From the NCBI GenBank assembly GCA_030063045.1, contig JAQSEB010000091.1, forward strand, positions 1,240,001-1,304,000: DNA of 64,000 nucleotides, in the 5' to 3' direction. Position 1 is the stretch's first letter. The number at the start of each line of letters is the position of its first letter. Positions 14,203 to 25,400 of the stretch are shown one piece after another. Under the pieces are notes generated by a model. It was given only the letters and a program-made list of their open reading frames with translations, ran no database searches and was not told the DNA's origin. The DNA is from Pratylenchus scribneri. Its lineage: Eukaryota; Nematoda; Chromadorea; Rhabditida; Pratylenchidae. The translations under genes were made by a program, and so were the position numbers.

Positions 14203-15632
14203 ATAGCCAAAAGAAGAGCGCAACCACTTAAATTACAGAATCCAATTGTTGTCATTTTTAAAGTGAAATGCCCTCAGAGTAAAATCAACGGAGAACAAGA
14301 AGGGAAGTAATAAGAAAATAATTCTCCTTTCGACCCTCAAATTCCTCCTATAATAATTTGGCCTCTTATTCATCCATTTTTTTGTCTTAAAAGCAGACTA
14401 TAAGTAAATCAGATTGAACGAACAATCCGTTTTTTACATGCTATCCAATATTGACTTGCTGACAATGGATGGAATCTTGGGATTAATTTTAATAAAAAAA
14501 TATTCAAACTGCCCTCATTATTAATGAGTAAAATGATCTGATTTGGAGGATTCTATTAAGAATAAATATTTATTTTATATTTTTATATATCGATTTTTTA
14601 TTATACTTTTTTTTAATTTTTTTTCATTTTGCTACAAAATTCAGGGCCGCAAAATTCGTTTTTGGTAAGGGCCGTAAAATGTGCCACACCAATTTTTATA
14701 TAAGTTTCATTATCTGCCAATTGAATGAAAAATGCATCAATTTTCTGTAGGCAATAATCTTTATTTTGTTGACTGCCTTCTTTTTTGTCCATTTTTATCT
14801 ATCAATTTCAAATAAAAATGAATTCTTATAAATTTGTAAATAATAAAATAATACATCCTAAAATTTATCAAATATTAGCCAAAATTTAGATTCCTCCTCC
14901 GCACACTTTTTTATAAAATTATAAATTATTTTAATTCGTTTTATTGTTTTAATTTATTCCATATTTTTAAAGGAAAAATTTAATCTTAAATAAAAAAAAG
15001 TGAACGGTTAAAATTAATTAAATAGATTTAGATAAGTCAATTGCCAACGCGACATTAAGCGACTTTCTTTCATTATTTTCTCAAATTTCTTAAATAATAT
15101 AATCCAAATAAATGATGACCTCTTATAATGCTCATAATACCGAGCAAATAAAAATTTTACCTTCTGAGAGTGAAATGGCCATAACAATTTAATTCTTTGT
15201 ATTTTATCCGATTAAAAATATTAGATTAAGATTAATTAGAAACGCATCCATCCAAGTCCTTAAATCAAATTAATAAAACTGGTTAGAAATAAATTTAAAA
15301 TTTTTTCCCTTTGTGGAATATAGATCAAAAAATATTATATATTCTAAAAGTTTTATCGGTAAAAATTTTATTTTATAATTAAATTTTTATGTAAAAATTA
15401 CCTTGTGAACTTTTTCTATGAAAAATTCTCTTGGTTAAATATGTAATAAAAATAGAAAAATATTTTAAAAAATTCCATTTAAAATAGAAGTTTTTGTTCC
15501 CAAAATTTAAAAATTTTTTTCTGTTACTTTTTTTAAAAAATCTATTTTTGCCTATTTCGACTTTTCCCAATGGGCGGTAGTGTAAATGAATGAGGCCATT
15601 ATTTAATTTTTTTTAATAAAAACGTGATTAAG

Positions 15633-17900
15633 ATGATTTTATCACTTTTATTAATTTTTTTTACCGTAATATCCGCCGCCCCAATAAAAAATTATTTTGT
15701 TTGCACTGACGGGGAAAAAATTATGGAAAGTATGGTCTGTGACACGACTATGGACTGTGCCGACGGAAAGGATGAGTGGCCTGAGACCTGTTACATGCCT
15801 GAAGGCAATTTCATTTTTTTAAAAATTAATTAAATAATGTGCGGCAAAATTTTTTGCACTCATTTTAATATAAATTTTTGAGCATTTTTATTCAAAATTT
15901 CTTATTTTTTAAATTCAAATTCTCCATTTATTTTTAAATTTAATTAGCTGAAATTTTTCTTTTATAATTTTATAATTTTACCAAAAATAGTCCTTCATTT
16001 TTTAAGCCTAAAATCGCGATTTTGACAAATAATTCCTTTGATATGTCGAGATTGAAATATTGAAAATTCTATAATTTTTTAGAATTTATAGCCGAACATA
16101 TAATCTTTTGAATTGATAACATTTCGGATCCCAACCTTGAATAGTAAAATAGTGGCATCGTAAAATATGTTAAAAATTTTACTGCCAGGGGAAATCTAAA
16201 TTATGTCTAAAGAAATCTCTCAAAAATCGTCTCAAAATTTAAAGGTTGTTCTCTAAATTTGCCTTTTTCATTAAAATATATAGAAGAATATTAATATTTA
16301 AGCCAAAAGAATTCAAATGATCAATGCAATCAAAAATTTTTAATTCTCACATTTTTTGAAGTCCATTTTTGAAATTAGCAGCAAAGAGGTTTTCTAGGCT
16401 ATTTTATCTAATTTACAACATTTTGCTTTCCCATTTTAATAATTTTTGTTTTGCACTCTTAACTAACTAAAAATATATCTAAAATATCATAAACTAAAAT
16501 ATAAAAGGAATTTAGAAATAAAATTAAGCTTAAAAATGAGCGACCATTTAGACTTTTTAGTAAGGTATATATTTAAGTTCGACTAAAATTTTAAATTCGT
16601 AATAATTTGATGATTTTATTAAAACGCATAATAATAAATAAATATGCCAAATAATAAAATATTTTATCCATCTATTAAAATTCTATTATAAAAAAGAGTA
16701 CAGAAAATGATTTTTTAGAATAATAATTAAGCCTAGAAAAATACAATAGATGGCATTATGCCTAGACAGAGAATTTAAAAATTGTTTTTTTAGATTAATT
16801 ATTAAGCTAAGAAAAAAAATATATGGTACTGTGCGGACGGCTTAAATATAGATATTTTATACTATATAATAATATGGAGAAATAAAAATTTCGTACTGAA
16901 GGAACTAGAAAGAGGATTATAATTAATTAATTTTATATATATTAAGGGATATTTGCAGATCCCTTTACTAAATGAATATTGGTTTTTTTCTATTATAGGT
17001 GCAATTGAATATTTATATTGCAAAGATGGTAAAATGGTCGAGACCGGAAAATTTTGTGATATGGTAAATGATTGCGAGGATGGTTTTGATGAAGAAAATT
17101 GCGAATGGAAAATTAAAGAAACTAGCAAGGGTAATTAATTAGTTGTTTAAAAAATTAAATTATTTGAAAATAGAATTTTAATTTATTAACTAAAAATCTG
17201 GGGTTGCTGAAGGATAAAGGTGGCATATTAGGGAAGGAAAATATTGTTTTGATATTAAAATTTCCTCAAAATTGGCAAATAATCCTTTACAAATTATACC
17301 TTTTTTTATAGGTACTATCACGCATTGCTTTGGAGGAGAACAAGAATTGGGCAAATTCAAAACGGAGAATTGCGGTTTCAAAAATGACGGATGCCACACT
17401 CTATATTTCTACTATGGCAAACGTTGTTTTTATTCATTCATAATGCCCCATATAATTACAATTTTATTTAAAGAAGAAAAAGGGTGCGGAAAGTGTCCGG
17501 CTGAAGCGCCTTCAGGCAGTCAATGCGTGGAATGCGATGGGGAGATGTGCAACAAAAACTGTAAGCATTTTTAGAGGAGAGGCAAAAAACTTAAAATGGG
17601 CTTCTACATATTTCTTCCAATTGTTTAAGGAATAGATAGATAAAACATTGGCAAAATAGACAAGAGGCCAAGAAAGAGGAGATTTTGAGGGCAAAATATT
17701 CGTTTCTTTTTCGAACATTTTCCTCTAAATTTATTTTTAAAAAAAAAATTTTTATCTAAGATGTGTATTGCGCTTCCTTGTATTACAACATTGGTTATTT
17801 TCCGAATATGACCGCTTCCTTGTATTACTACATTGGTTATTTTCCGAATATGACACGCTGCGAAGAATTTATCCGCAAGAAAGAAGATGGCGATGATTAA
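15633..17900 (+). CDS. Secreted cysteine-rich protein: two reduced LDLa modules plus ET/Ly6-like module
   Basis: Hand-built four-exon model: 15633-15804, 16999-17130, 17312-17560, 17761-17900 (230 aa). All introns are phase 1, so exons are shuffling-compatible modules. The start is the ATG at 15633, right after a TTAAG that could accept a spliced leader. Residues 1-16 form a signal peptide (MILSLLLIFFTVISAA). LDL-receptor class A-like modules lie at about 22-53 and 63-92. Both keep C..DG, CD...DC.DG.DE and a final C, but have only four cysteines instead of six. Exon 3 holds a cysteine pattern (CFGG, NCGF, GCGKCP, QCVEC, MCN) like nematode ET or Ly6-type modules; this assignment is tentative. 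Exon 4 repeats a 14-residue block (ASLYYNIGYFPNMT, then ASLYYYIGYFPNMT) and ends DGDD. Intron 1 has a GC donor. A 57-bp in-frame GC-AG intron (17417-17473) may also be removed, giving 211 aa. Probably an extracellular, lineage-specific protein; function unknown. Confidence 0.7.
17769..17852 (+). repeat. 42-bp in-frame tandem duplication in exon 4
   Basis: Two 42-bp copies beginning GCTTCCTTGTATTAC lie head to tail and differ by one base within the unit. Because 42 is a multiple of 3, the duplication adds 14 residues without breaking the frame. Each copy carries an NMT sequon for possible N-glycosylation. The near identity suggests a recent event. Confidence 0.85.
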
Positions 17901-19442
17901 AATGAATGCATTTTTCCACTATGTTAAAATGTTTTTTGAGGGAATGTTGATTGGGGCCCAACCCTCCAAATTTTGTGGCACCCCATTTTTGTGAAAATAA
18001 AAATATTTTAAATCAATGACATAGAATTCTTATTTCTATTGGAGTGAATTTTGTCACCCATAAATTCATAAAAACAATTGTCCCCGATTGCCTATGTTTG
18101 TTCCTTTGAATTGCCCCTAATTCCCTTCACATTTCCTTGGAGGAATATCGTTGAGGGATGAAATGGTTTTAATAAGATAAGGAGGATATGGAGAATCAAC
18201 TCCTTTCAAACTGTTCGCCATCAGCGGCGATTGAACCCAAAAACAAGGGTCAAGGCCACACAAATCAGTTCTCTCCGTTCATTCCGATTCCGATCCAAAT
18301 CGGCGCAATTCGCCCAGAGCACCGTTCGACACACGTAAATATATCTCCTTTCTTATATTCGCGCAGAGGAAGAAGGCCCTCCCTCCTTTACAATTTCTCC
18401 TTCTCCCAATTTTCGGCAACGGCCGGCCCTTTCGCCAATCCAATCCATCCAAATCCACATTCATCCATTTCCAATTCATTTGTTGCTGCCGGACTGCCGG
18501 ATTGACCAAAAATGCGAATGGAAGAAGTCAGAGCGCCTTGAGCGGCGACGGTCACAAATAATTCGCCACCGGGGTCCTCGCCGCCAATATCCCAAATTCT
18601 TCATCAATTCATCGGCGCCATCCTCCCTCGATCCATCCATCGCATCGTCGTCAAAATCTCCCCCCCATTGCCTTCCGAAAAGTCAGAACGATCCCCACAA
18701 ACAGTCCGAACAGTCTTCGGCTTTCTCCCTTCCTATATTCCTTCATTTCTTCTCATCCATTCACCCATAAATAATATCGCCTCCAGGCGCTTTCAAATAT
18801 TTCAACAAATGAATGCTATTCTTTAATCCCATTTTATCCCCATTTCTAATTAATGTTTTGGTGGATGTATTTCATTCAATTTTGCCAATATATTTTCATT
18901 ATTTCAAAAAATGCCATAAATCTAGAGAATTTCAATTTATTAGGCACAAAAATATTCCTTGGATTGGATAAATCACAGTAAAAACACAATTCTTTTCCCT
19001 TTTTTTTAATTAAAGCTAATCTTTTTTGACCTCCCCGTGAGCAATTTTTATAATGTCATATATTAGATAAAATCATATTTCCTTAGATTTTTACCTCCCT
19101 GAAAAAACATAAAATATAGCCTTAGCTTGTTTTCTCGTTCTTTCTGTAAAACTAACTTCATCAAAGTTTGAACCGGAAGTTCAAATAAACGGAACCTATT
19201 CTGAATACTATTATTCAGAAGAAACCAAGTGCTCACTGCTTATTCATTCATCAGAGGAAATAAAAAACTGAAATCAGTTAAAAAATAAAAATTTTGCGGG
19301 TGTCATCTATAGTCTAGTCCATACCTAATATGTCTTACTAAATCATAATCTATTCCAAATCTAATAAATTGAATGCGAATTTGTCTTTACAGAAATCGCA
19401 AAATAATCCAAATTCAGAGGTAAATTTATATTATTTTGTGGA
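17901..19442 (+). promoter_or_regulatory. Spacer and probable 5' region of the NOAH-type gene, with a GC-richer block at 18180-18780
   Basis: The spacer between the LDLa/ET gene and the NOAH-type gene. About 18180-18780 is notably GC-richer and stands out from AT-rich flanks. Its open frames on the plus strand (18188-18505 and 18480-18770) are rich in Ser/Pro with no recognisable domain. It could be a non-coding first exon, a promoter, or an unrecognised short gene. A good splice acceptor (TTGTCTTTACAG, ending 19392) lies 50 bases before the ATG at 19443, so the coding exon probably has spliced or trans-spliced 5' UTR. Confidence 0.4.
17996..18001 (+). promoter_or_regulatory. Candidate poly(A) signal AATAAA
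   Basis: A canonical AATAAA lies 96 bases after the stop codon of the LDLa/ET gene, a usual distance for a nematode 3' UTR. In AT-rich DNA such hexamers also occur by chance. Confidence 0.45.
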
Positions 19443-22400
19443 ATGGAAAGGGACGGCACTAACATCCAACGGCTAGGGCAAAATCAACGACGAATTGCGC
19501 TGAGCAATAGGTCAAGGCCCCAAAGCCAATCGCCATTATCGAATTCATTCATTTTGCTCCTCCTAATTTGTCTTTTGCCCCATCCTTTGTTGGCCATTTT
19601 TGAATGTGGCCCCCATGAGACGGCCACATTCGTTCGCATTTCCCGGGCCCGTTTGGATGGCACCCCGCTGGTCGTGTCCACTGCCGGTCATGACCTGACC
19701 TGCTCCCAGTATTGCCGAAATAACATTGAGCCAACCACCGGTGCTCAACGCTTTTGCGCCTCATTCAATTTTGATGGCCGAGAAACGTGCTACTTTTTCG
19801 ACGATGCCGCAGCGTAAATATTCATTAATGATTATTATAAATTTGGAGAAAAGGGTTGGACTCGAGACTTTATAAAGCTTAAGAAATTTAGTCGCATTTA
19901 GATAATGAATTTGATCCCTGGAATTAAAAGAGTTGAATGAGAATTATTGAAATGAGTTGAATATAAATAAAATGGCTTAAAATTTATAAATTTTTTGGCC
20001 ATAAAAATTTGTAAATTTTACTCTTATTATTCTGGAAAATTTCCTCAAAAAGTGAACCATTCTATTTGACTGAAATATTTTCATTCTTTAGCTCTTGTCT
20101 ATTTGAAATGGCATCAAATTAATTGAAAAAGATTTAATGCATCAAGAATTGTGTGAAGCTCAAACTTAGCCTTATTTATTGGTTTTCCAAAAAATTGATA
20201 TGGCATGACCATTGTATTCCCTGAGGGCGTGAAGTGAGATTTGGGTTTTATTATTATAGGCTAAAAGTTTATAATGTTCAAACTCTTTTACCAGATTTGA
20301 ATTGAATTAAAAAAATATTTGAGGCAAAAAGGTTATCTCTGAGACAAAATGAATAGAATCAAAAAATAATCCCAAAAAAATCGAATATTAACATTTTCAC
20401 TATTTTACAGACCCGTGGCTGGCCAAGCCGAATTGAACCCGAATCCATCGGCCAACAATTTCTACTATGAGAAAATGTGCTTGCCCGGCCTGAATTCCCA
20501 TGAGGCATGCACATATCGATCATTTTCCTTCGAGCGGATACGAAAAACCGCGTTGGAGGGATTCGTCCGCAAAAGTATTCAGGTATGCGCGCATAGTGTT
20601 TTTGGACACATTATTTAACCGAAATGTTATTGAACTTCACGGTATTGGTTCCTTAATTCCCGATATTCCATATCCACACCAATGACCAATCCCAGAGAAG
20701 TTGTTTTTGATTATTCTTTTAGGCCATCTTCCTTCCCTTCATTGGTCCCTAGGTTTCTACTGTCTATTTTGATATATTTACCGCTGGCATTTTTCCTCTC
20801 ATTTCTTCCCTTCCCATTTACTGTAACTTTGATAGCTCCCATTGGTCCAATTTTTTTAAAGTCTCTCATTGGTCAGTGGTCCCCACTCTTCATTTTTGAC
20901 ACATTTTGCTGTTGGCCTTTTTCCTCCCTTCTTCAGCCATACCATAACCATTCATAACATTAAACATTGACCAATTGGGATAATGGGATCCTCTTTCTCA
21001 TATTGGTTCAAAATTTTAATGAAAAAATCCCAAGAATCATTTTTTCCCCCAAATAGCCTTCCAAGTTTCTCTGTTTTGCATTAAAAACACCCTCTATTCT
21101 TGGCTTCTTCTCTGATTCCTATTCCATCCATTTTTGGTCGTCATTGGCATTCTTCCCTGTACTATTTTCATTTTTCACTGTGACAGGCAAATAACATTCC
21201 CTTATATTGGGGAATTGGGTCAATGGATGTGTGCGGTGCGATGCGAAAAGTCAAAACCATCATCAGCAGCCAGCCGATTTGATCCTTTCCTTTCCTGGTG
21301 CCTCCAAAACATTTCACTACGCCTTTCCAGAAATACATTTTGTCTTTCCATTCCTTACTTAGTTAAAGTTTCCATCAAAATGGAATGGACAGTGTTCTTG
21401 TATTTGGGATGGGAGAGGCTTTTCTTCCAATAATTGGAAGGATTATGCCCTTCAGCTGCATTTTATTAGAGGGGAAAATAGGGAAGAATGGCAAATTTGG
21501 TTATTTAGAATATGGTTTCACAATAGAATTAAAATAATTAATTTAAAACCAAATTATTTAAAAGGTTGCCAGCCGAGAACAATGTTTTCTCCTTTCCCGG
21601 TGCCCTAAAATATTTCAATACTCCTTCTTCCGTCTTTAAAACACATGCCTTTCCATTTCTTATTAGTTAGAGTTTCCACATTCCACTAAATGAAATGTTC
21701 GTTCTTGTATTAGGGAGAGTTGTCAATAAGAATTGGAAAGATTATGCCCTTCGGCTGAATTTTGAAGGGAAAATGGAAAGGAAAAGAGCAAATTTGGTTA
21801 TTTGTAAATTGGAATATTGGACTCGGATGGAATTAAAAGAGAATAATAAAAACAAATTATTTAAAAAGGTTGCCAGCCGAGAACAATGTCTGAGCGCATG
21901 CCTCAAGGAAAGGGAATTCGTGTGCCGTTCCGTCAATTACAATTACGACACATATGCGTGCGAAATGAGCACCGAGGATCGACGTTCAAAGCCCACAAAT
22001 TTGCGAATGATGGACCAGCCGGTGGACTATTTCGACAACAATTGCCTCAATCGTGCGTTCAATTCAATAAATATGGATAGGGATTTGTGGAAATTAATGG
22101 AATAATTGGGTACTTATTTGGTTTAACATCCCCTTTTTTGTTGAGAAGGGAAAAAGTAAGGAGATAATATTAATTTGTCGAAAAAAAACTGAATTTGTCT
22201 AAAATCTTTTGGGCCGAAAAATATTATATTTTTGTGGCCATATAACTTGGCCATAACTAGGTATTAGGGTTCAGGGTTAGGGTTCAGCGCAGGATGGGAT
22301 TAGGGGCTAAGGGCTAAGGTTTAGGGAATCTTAAAGAAGTCTAATTTGGCCAGGTTATATGGCCTTAAAAATATAATATTTTTCGACATGAAAGATTTTG

Positions 22401-25400
22401 GACAAATTCAGTGATTTTTCTAGACAAATTAAATGATTTCCAAAAAGTAAGAGTCTCCCCCTTTGAGGCATCAGGATTAGGGTTAGGGTTATGTAGGACC
22501 AATCAGGGGTACCCACATAATCCCCAATGACCCTAACCCTAATCCTGATGACAAAAGAGCGGACCCTTCACTTTTACCCAGTTGACCCAAAAGGGGGATG
22601 TATGTAAACCTAAGAAGTACCGACAATTGTTCTTAGAAGCCTTTTTTATAGACTTAAAAATCATAAAAAATTTAAAAAAGGAAAATATTGACATAATTAA
22701 TTATTAATTTTTATTTTGCCCACAGGTCAAAATCGTTGTGGCCAACAAGGTGGCAATTTGGTATTCGTTAAGACCACCCAATTCGAGATTAAATTCTACG
22801 ATCATACTCAAGTCTGTTTTCTGGCTTAATTTTTTTCTTTAATTTGGGTAAATTTTCCCCCATATTTTTCCAGTCCGTTGAGCCGCAAGAGTCGAATTGC
22901 CTTCAGAAATGTTTGGACTCGTTGAACACATTTTGCCGTTCCGTCGAATTCTCGCCCAACGAGAAGAATTGCATTGTCAGCGACGAGGACACATTCTCCC
23001 GTGCCGATCAGCAAGCCGCCGTCCAATCCAAGGATTACTATGAGCCAATTTGTGTTTCGGGTTAGTCGTGCTCATTTTTGGATTAATTTATTATGGCGCT
23101 ATCACAATTCTTGGAGGAAAATGTTTCCTTAATTCTTACTTAATAAGACAATAAAAACTAATTTTTCTTAGCATTCAAAAATACATATATCGTAATTCGT
23201 AAATAAGCCCTATTAATTCCCCACCCTAGATTCTGAGGACCCGGTAAACTTTAAAATTTTTTTATTAAATTTTTTTATTTGTTCCCTAAAGCTTATAAAA
23301 TCTGCTATATTTGTTAAAAAAAATAAAAAAATTTCCATAAATTAAGGAATTAGGCCCCAAATTTCGCAATTTGAAGAGTTTAAAAAAATTCCCCACGGGT
23401 TTTTAAAAGAGGTCATACGGTATTGTGAAAAAATTTCTGCTATATGAAATATGAATGAGATTTTATTTTTCACGATTTGGTCTGCAATAAACTTAATTGG
23501 GCCTAAATTTTTTAGCCAAAAATGAGAATAGATGAAAATAAAATAATCAGATTCTTTCGGAAAATCAGAAATAAACTTTAAAAAAATCAGAAATGAATTT
23601 TTATAGTAGTATTCGAAATACATTTTTAGTATTCCCAAACATATTATTCTAGCATCTTTATTAATGTAATTAATTAAAAAAACAATAATTTTCCAGCCGA
23701 TTTGAGCTCATCAACATGTCGTCAACAGGCAGCATTCAATCGTTTCATTGGTGTCTCCATCGAGGGCCAACCGGTTGCATCCGCCCAAGGCGTCACAGTG
23801 TCGGATTGCATTTCGCTTTGTTTCCAAAATTTGAATTGCAAATCCATCAACTACGATCGAACACAGAGCACCTGCCATATTTATGCAATTGGACAGGCCA
23901 ATGCCAATGTGAAGAAGAATCCCTCTGTGGATTTCTATGAATTCAATTGCGGTAATTGTGAATGAAAAATGGAATATTTTAGAGGAAAAATTTGGATTGT
24001 TTTTCGGGAAATTCATTCAAAATTTCTCTTTTTTGAAGAATCCCAATTCGGTGGGATGGCCCTGTGCACGAATGAGGGCATCCGCTTCATCGTGAACACC
24101 AAGGAGCCATACACCGGTGCAATTTATGCGGCCGAGAAGTTCAGCACATGCTCTCAGGTTGTGGAAAATGCCAAGCAAATTTCCATCACATTCCCACCGC
24201 CGAATGTGTCACCGAATTGTGGGACAACAATTAAAGTGAGTGTCAAATTGAGAATATTCTTGGAATGTTGTTTAACCCATTTATAGTCCTTATTCCCGGG
24301 GACTAGAGTTGTTCGGGGCGAGAGTGGGCAGCCTAAACTCTCGCCTCGGACCTTCGCCGGGTGCCTAACTGCCCAGTGGCCCAAAGAAAAGAAGGGGATT
24401 GGGATTAGTTGGGCTAGAATTTATTATTTATCTGTTGTCCAAATAAATATGTGACACAGAACGTCGAAAATGTGTGGTGAAATTGAATCAAAAAGTGAAC
24501 ATTTTGTGGGGAATGGATTGGGTTTAAAAAGGCTGAATTGGGGTAATATTTTGGTACTTGTTAAAATTATCCCGGCATAGATTTTTAAAGTCTACTAGGG
24601 AAAAGTTACGGTTACCCCCATGGTCATCCGATATAGGATTAGAGGGTCTTTAGGGGATATACATCTCACATATTCGTAACCCTAACCCTAATCATCCATG
24701 AAGGGACCCTTCATTTAGAAAATATCTGGTCAGGGATAAAATTAACAAGTAACAATATCGATATTTAATTGGTAGGATGACGGGAATTACAATTACAATT
24801 ACAATTACAATCGAAAATCAGAATTTACAATTACAATCGCAAATCAGGGTGATTACTGATTAGGCAAAAAAATGGGGGTACAGTAGAAAAAATAAGGGAA
24901 GCCCTTAGGCATTATTGGCATTGACAAACCCAAAAAAAAACAAATTATTCCATGAATTCACAGGACGGCAAATTGGAAGCATTGGTGGTCGTTTCATTGG
25001 ACGGGGTAATGCCGCATCAAGTCACCACGGAATGGGATCGATTCTATCGGGTTTCATGCGATGTGAACATGGATTTGGACAAAATGTTGGAGAAGAGGGA
25101 CGAAAGCCATGAGGGCACCGTGGTGGTCACCACCATTTTCGAGACAAAGTAGGTCCAAAATATTTTTGGTAATCCTTTGGGGTAGAAAGGGAGAATTAAT
25201 GAAATGAATCTATTCTAATAAATTGACGGAAAAAATATTGTAGAGAAGCGGAACCGCAAGTGTTGGATGCCGGCACCCCACCGCCAATCACCGCTTTGCT
25301 CACATTCCTCGATTTGGAGGAACAACCCCTGCAGAAGGCATCCATCGGTGATCCAATCCATTTGGTGGTCAGCAGCGAGCAGGCTGGCCCACACAACATG

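Larger units (their letters stand above)
257..15632. other. Gene-poor, AT-rich 15-kb region
   Basis: No convincing gene was found. Open frames here are short (mostly under 140 codons), lack flanking splice sites joining them in phase, and resemble no family I know. The region does hold a 29-bp minisatellite (3391-3540), a dispersed element (8788-9137) embedded between degenerate and clean copies of a 31-bp tandem repeat (8665-8760, 9148-9265), and a short palindromic repeat (14130-14202). The rest is low-complexity A/T sequence with many AAATTTTGGCC-like words typical of this genome's non-coding DNA. Small or fast-evolving genes with tiny exons could be missed. Confidence 0.5.

Noticed and set aside
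22255..22560. TTAGGG/CCCTAA words, also at 24660-24700 and 52855-52890, suggesting interstitial telomere repeats.
   Set aside because: Nematode telomeres are normally TTAGGC, and these words are short, imperfect and palindromic parts of MITE interiors, not arrays.
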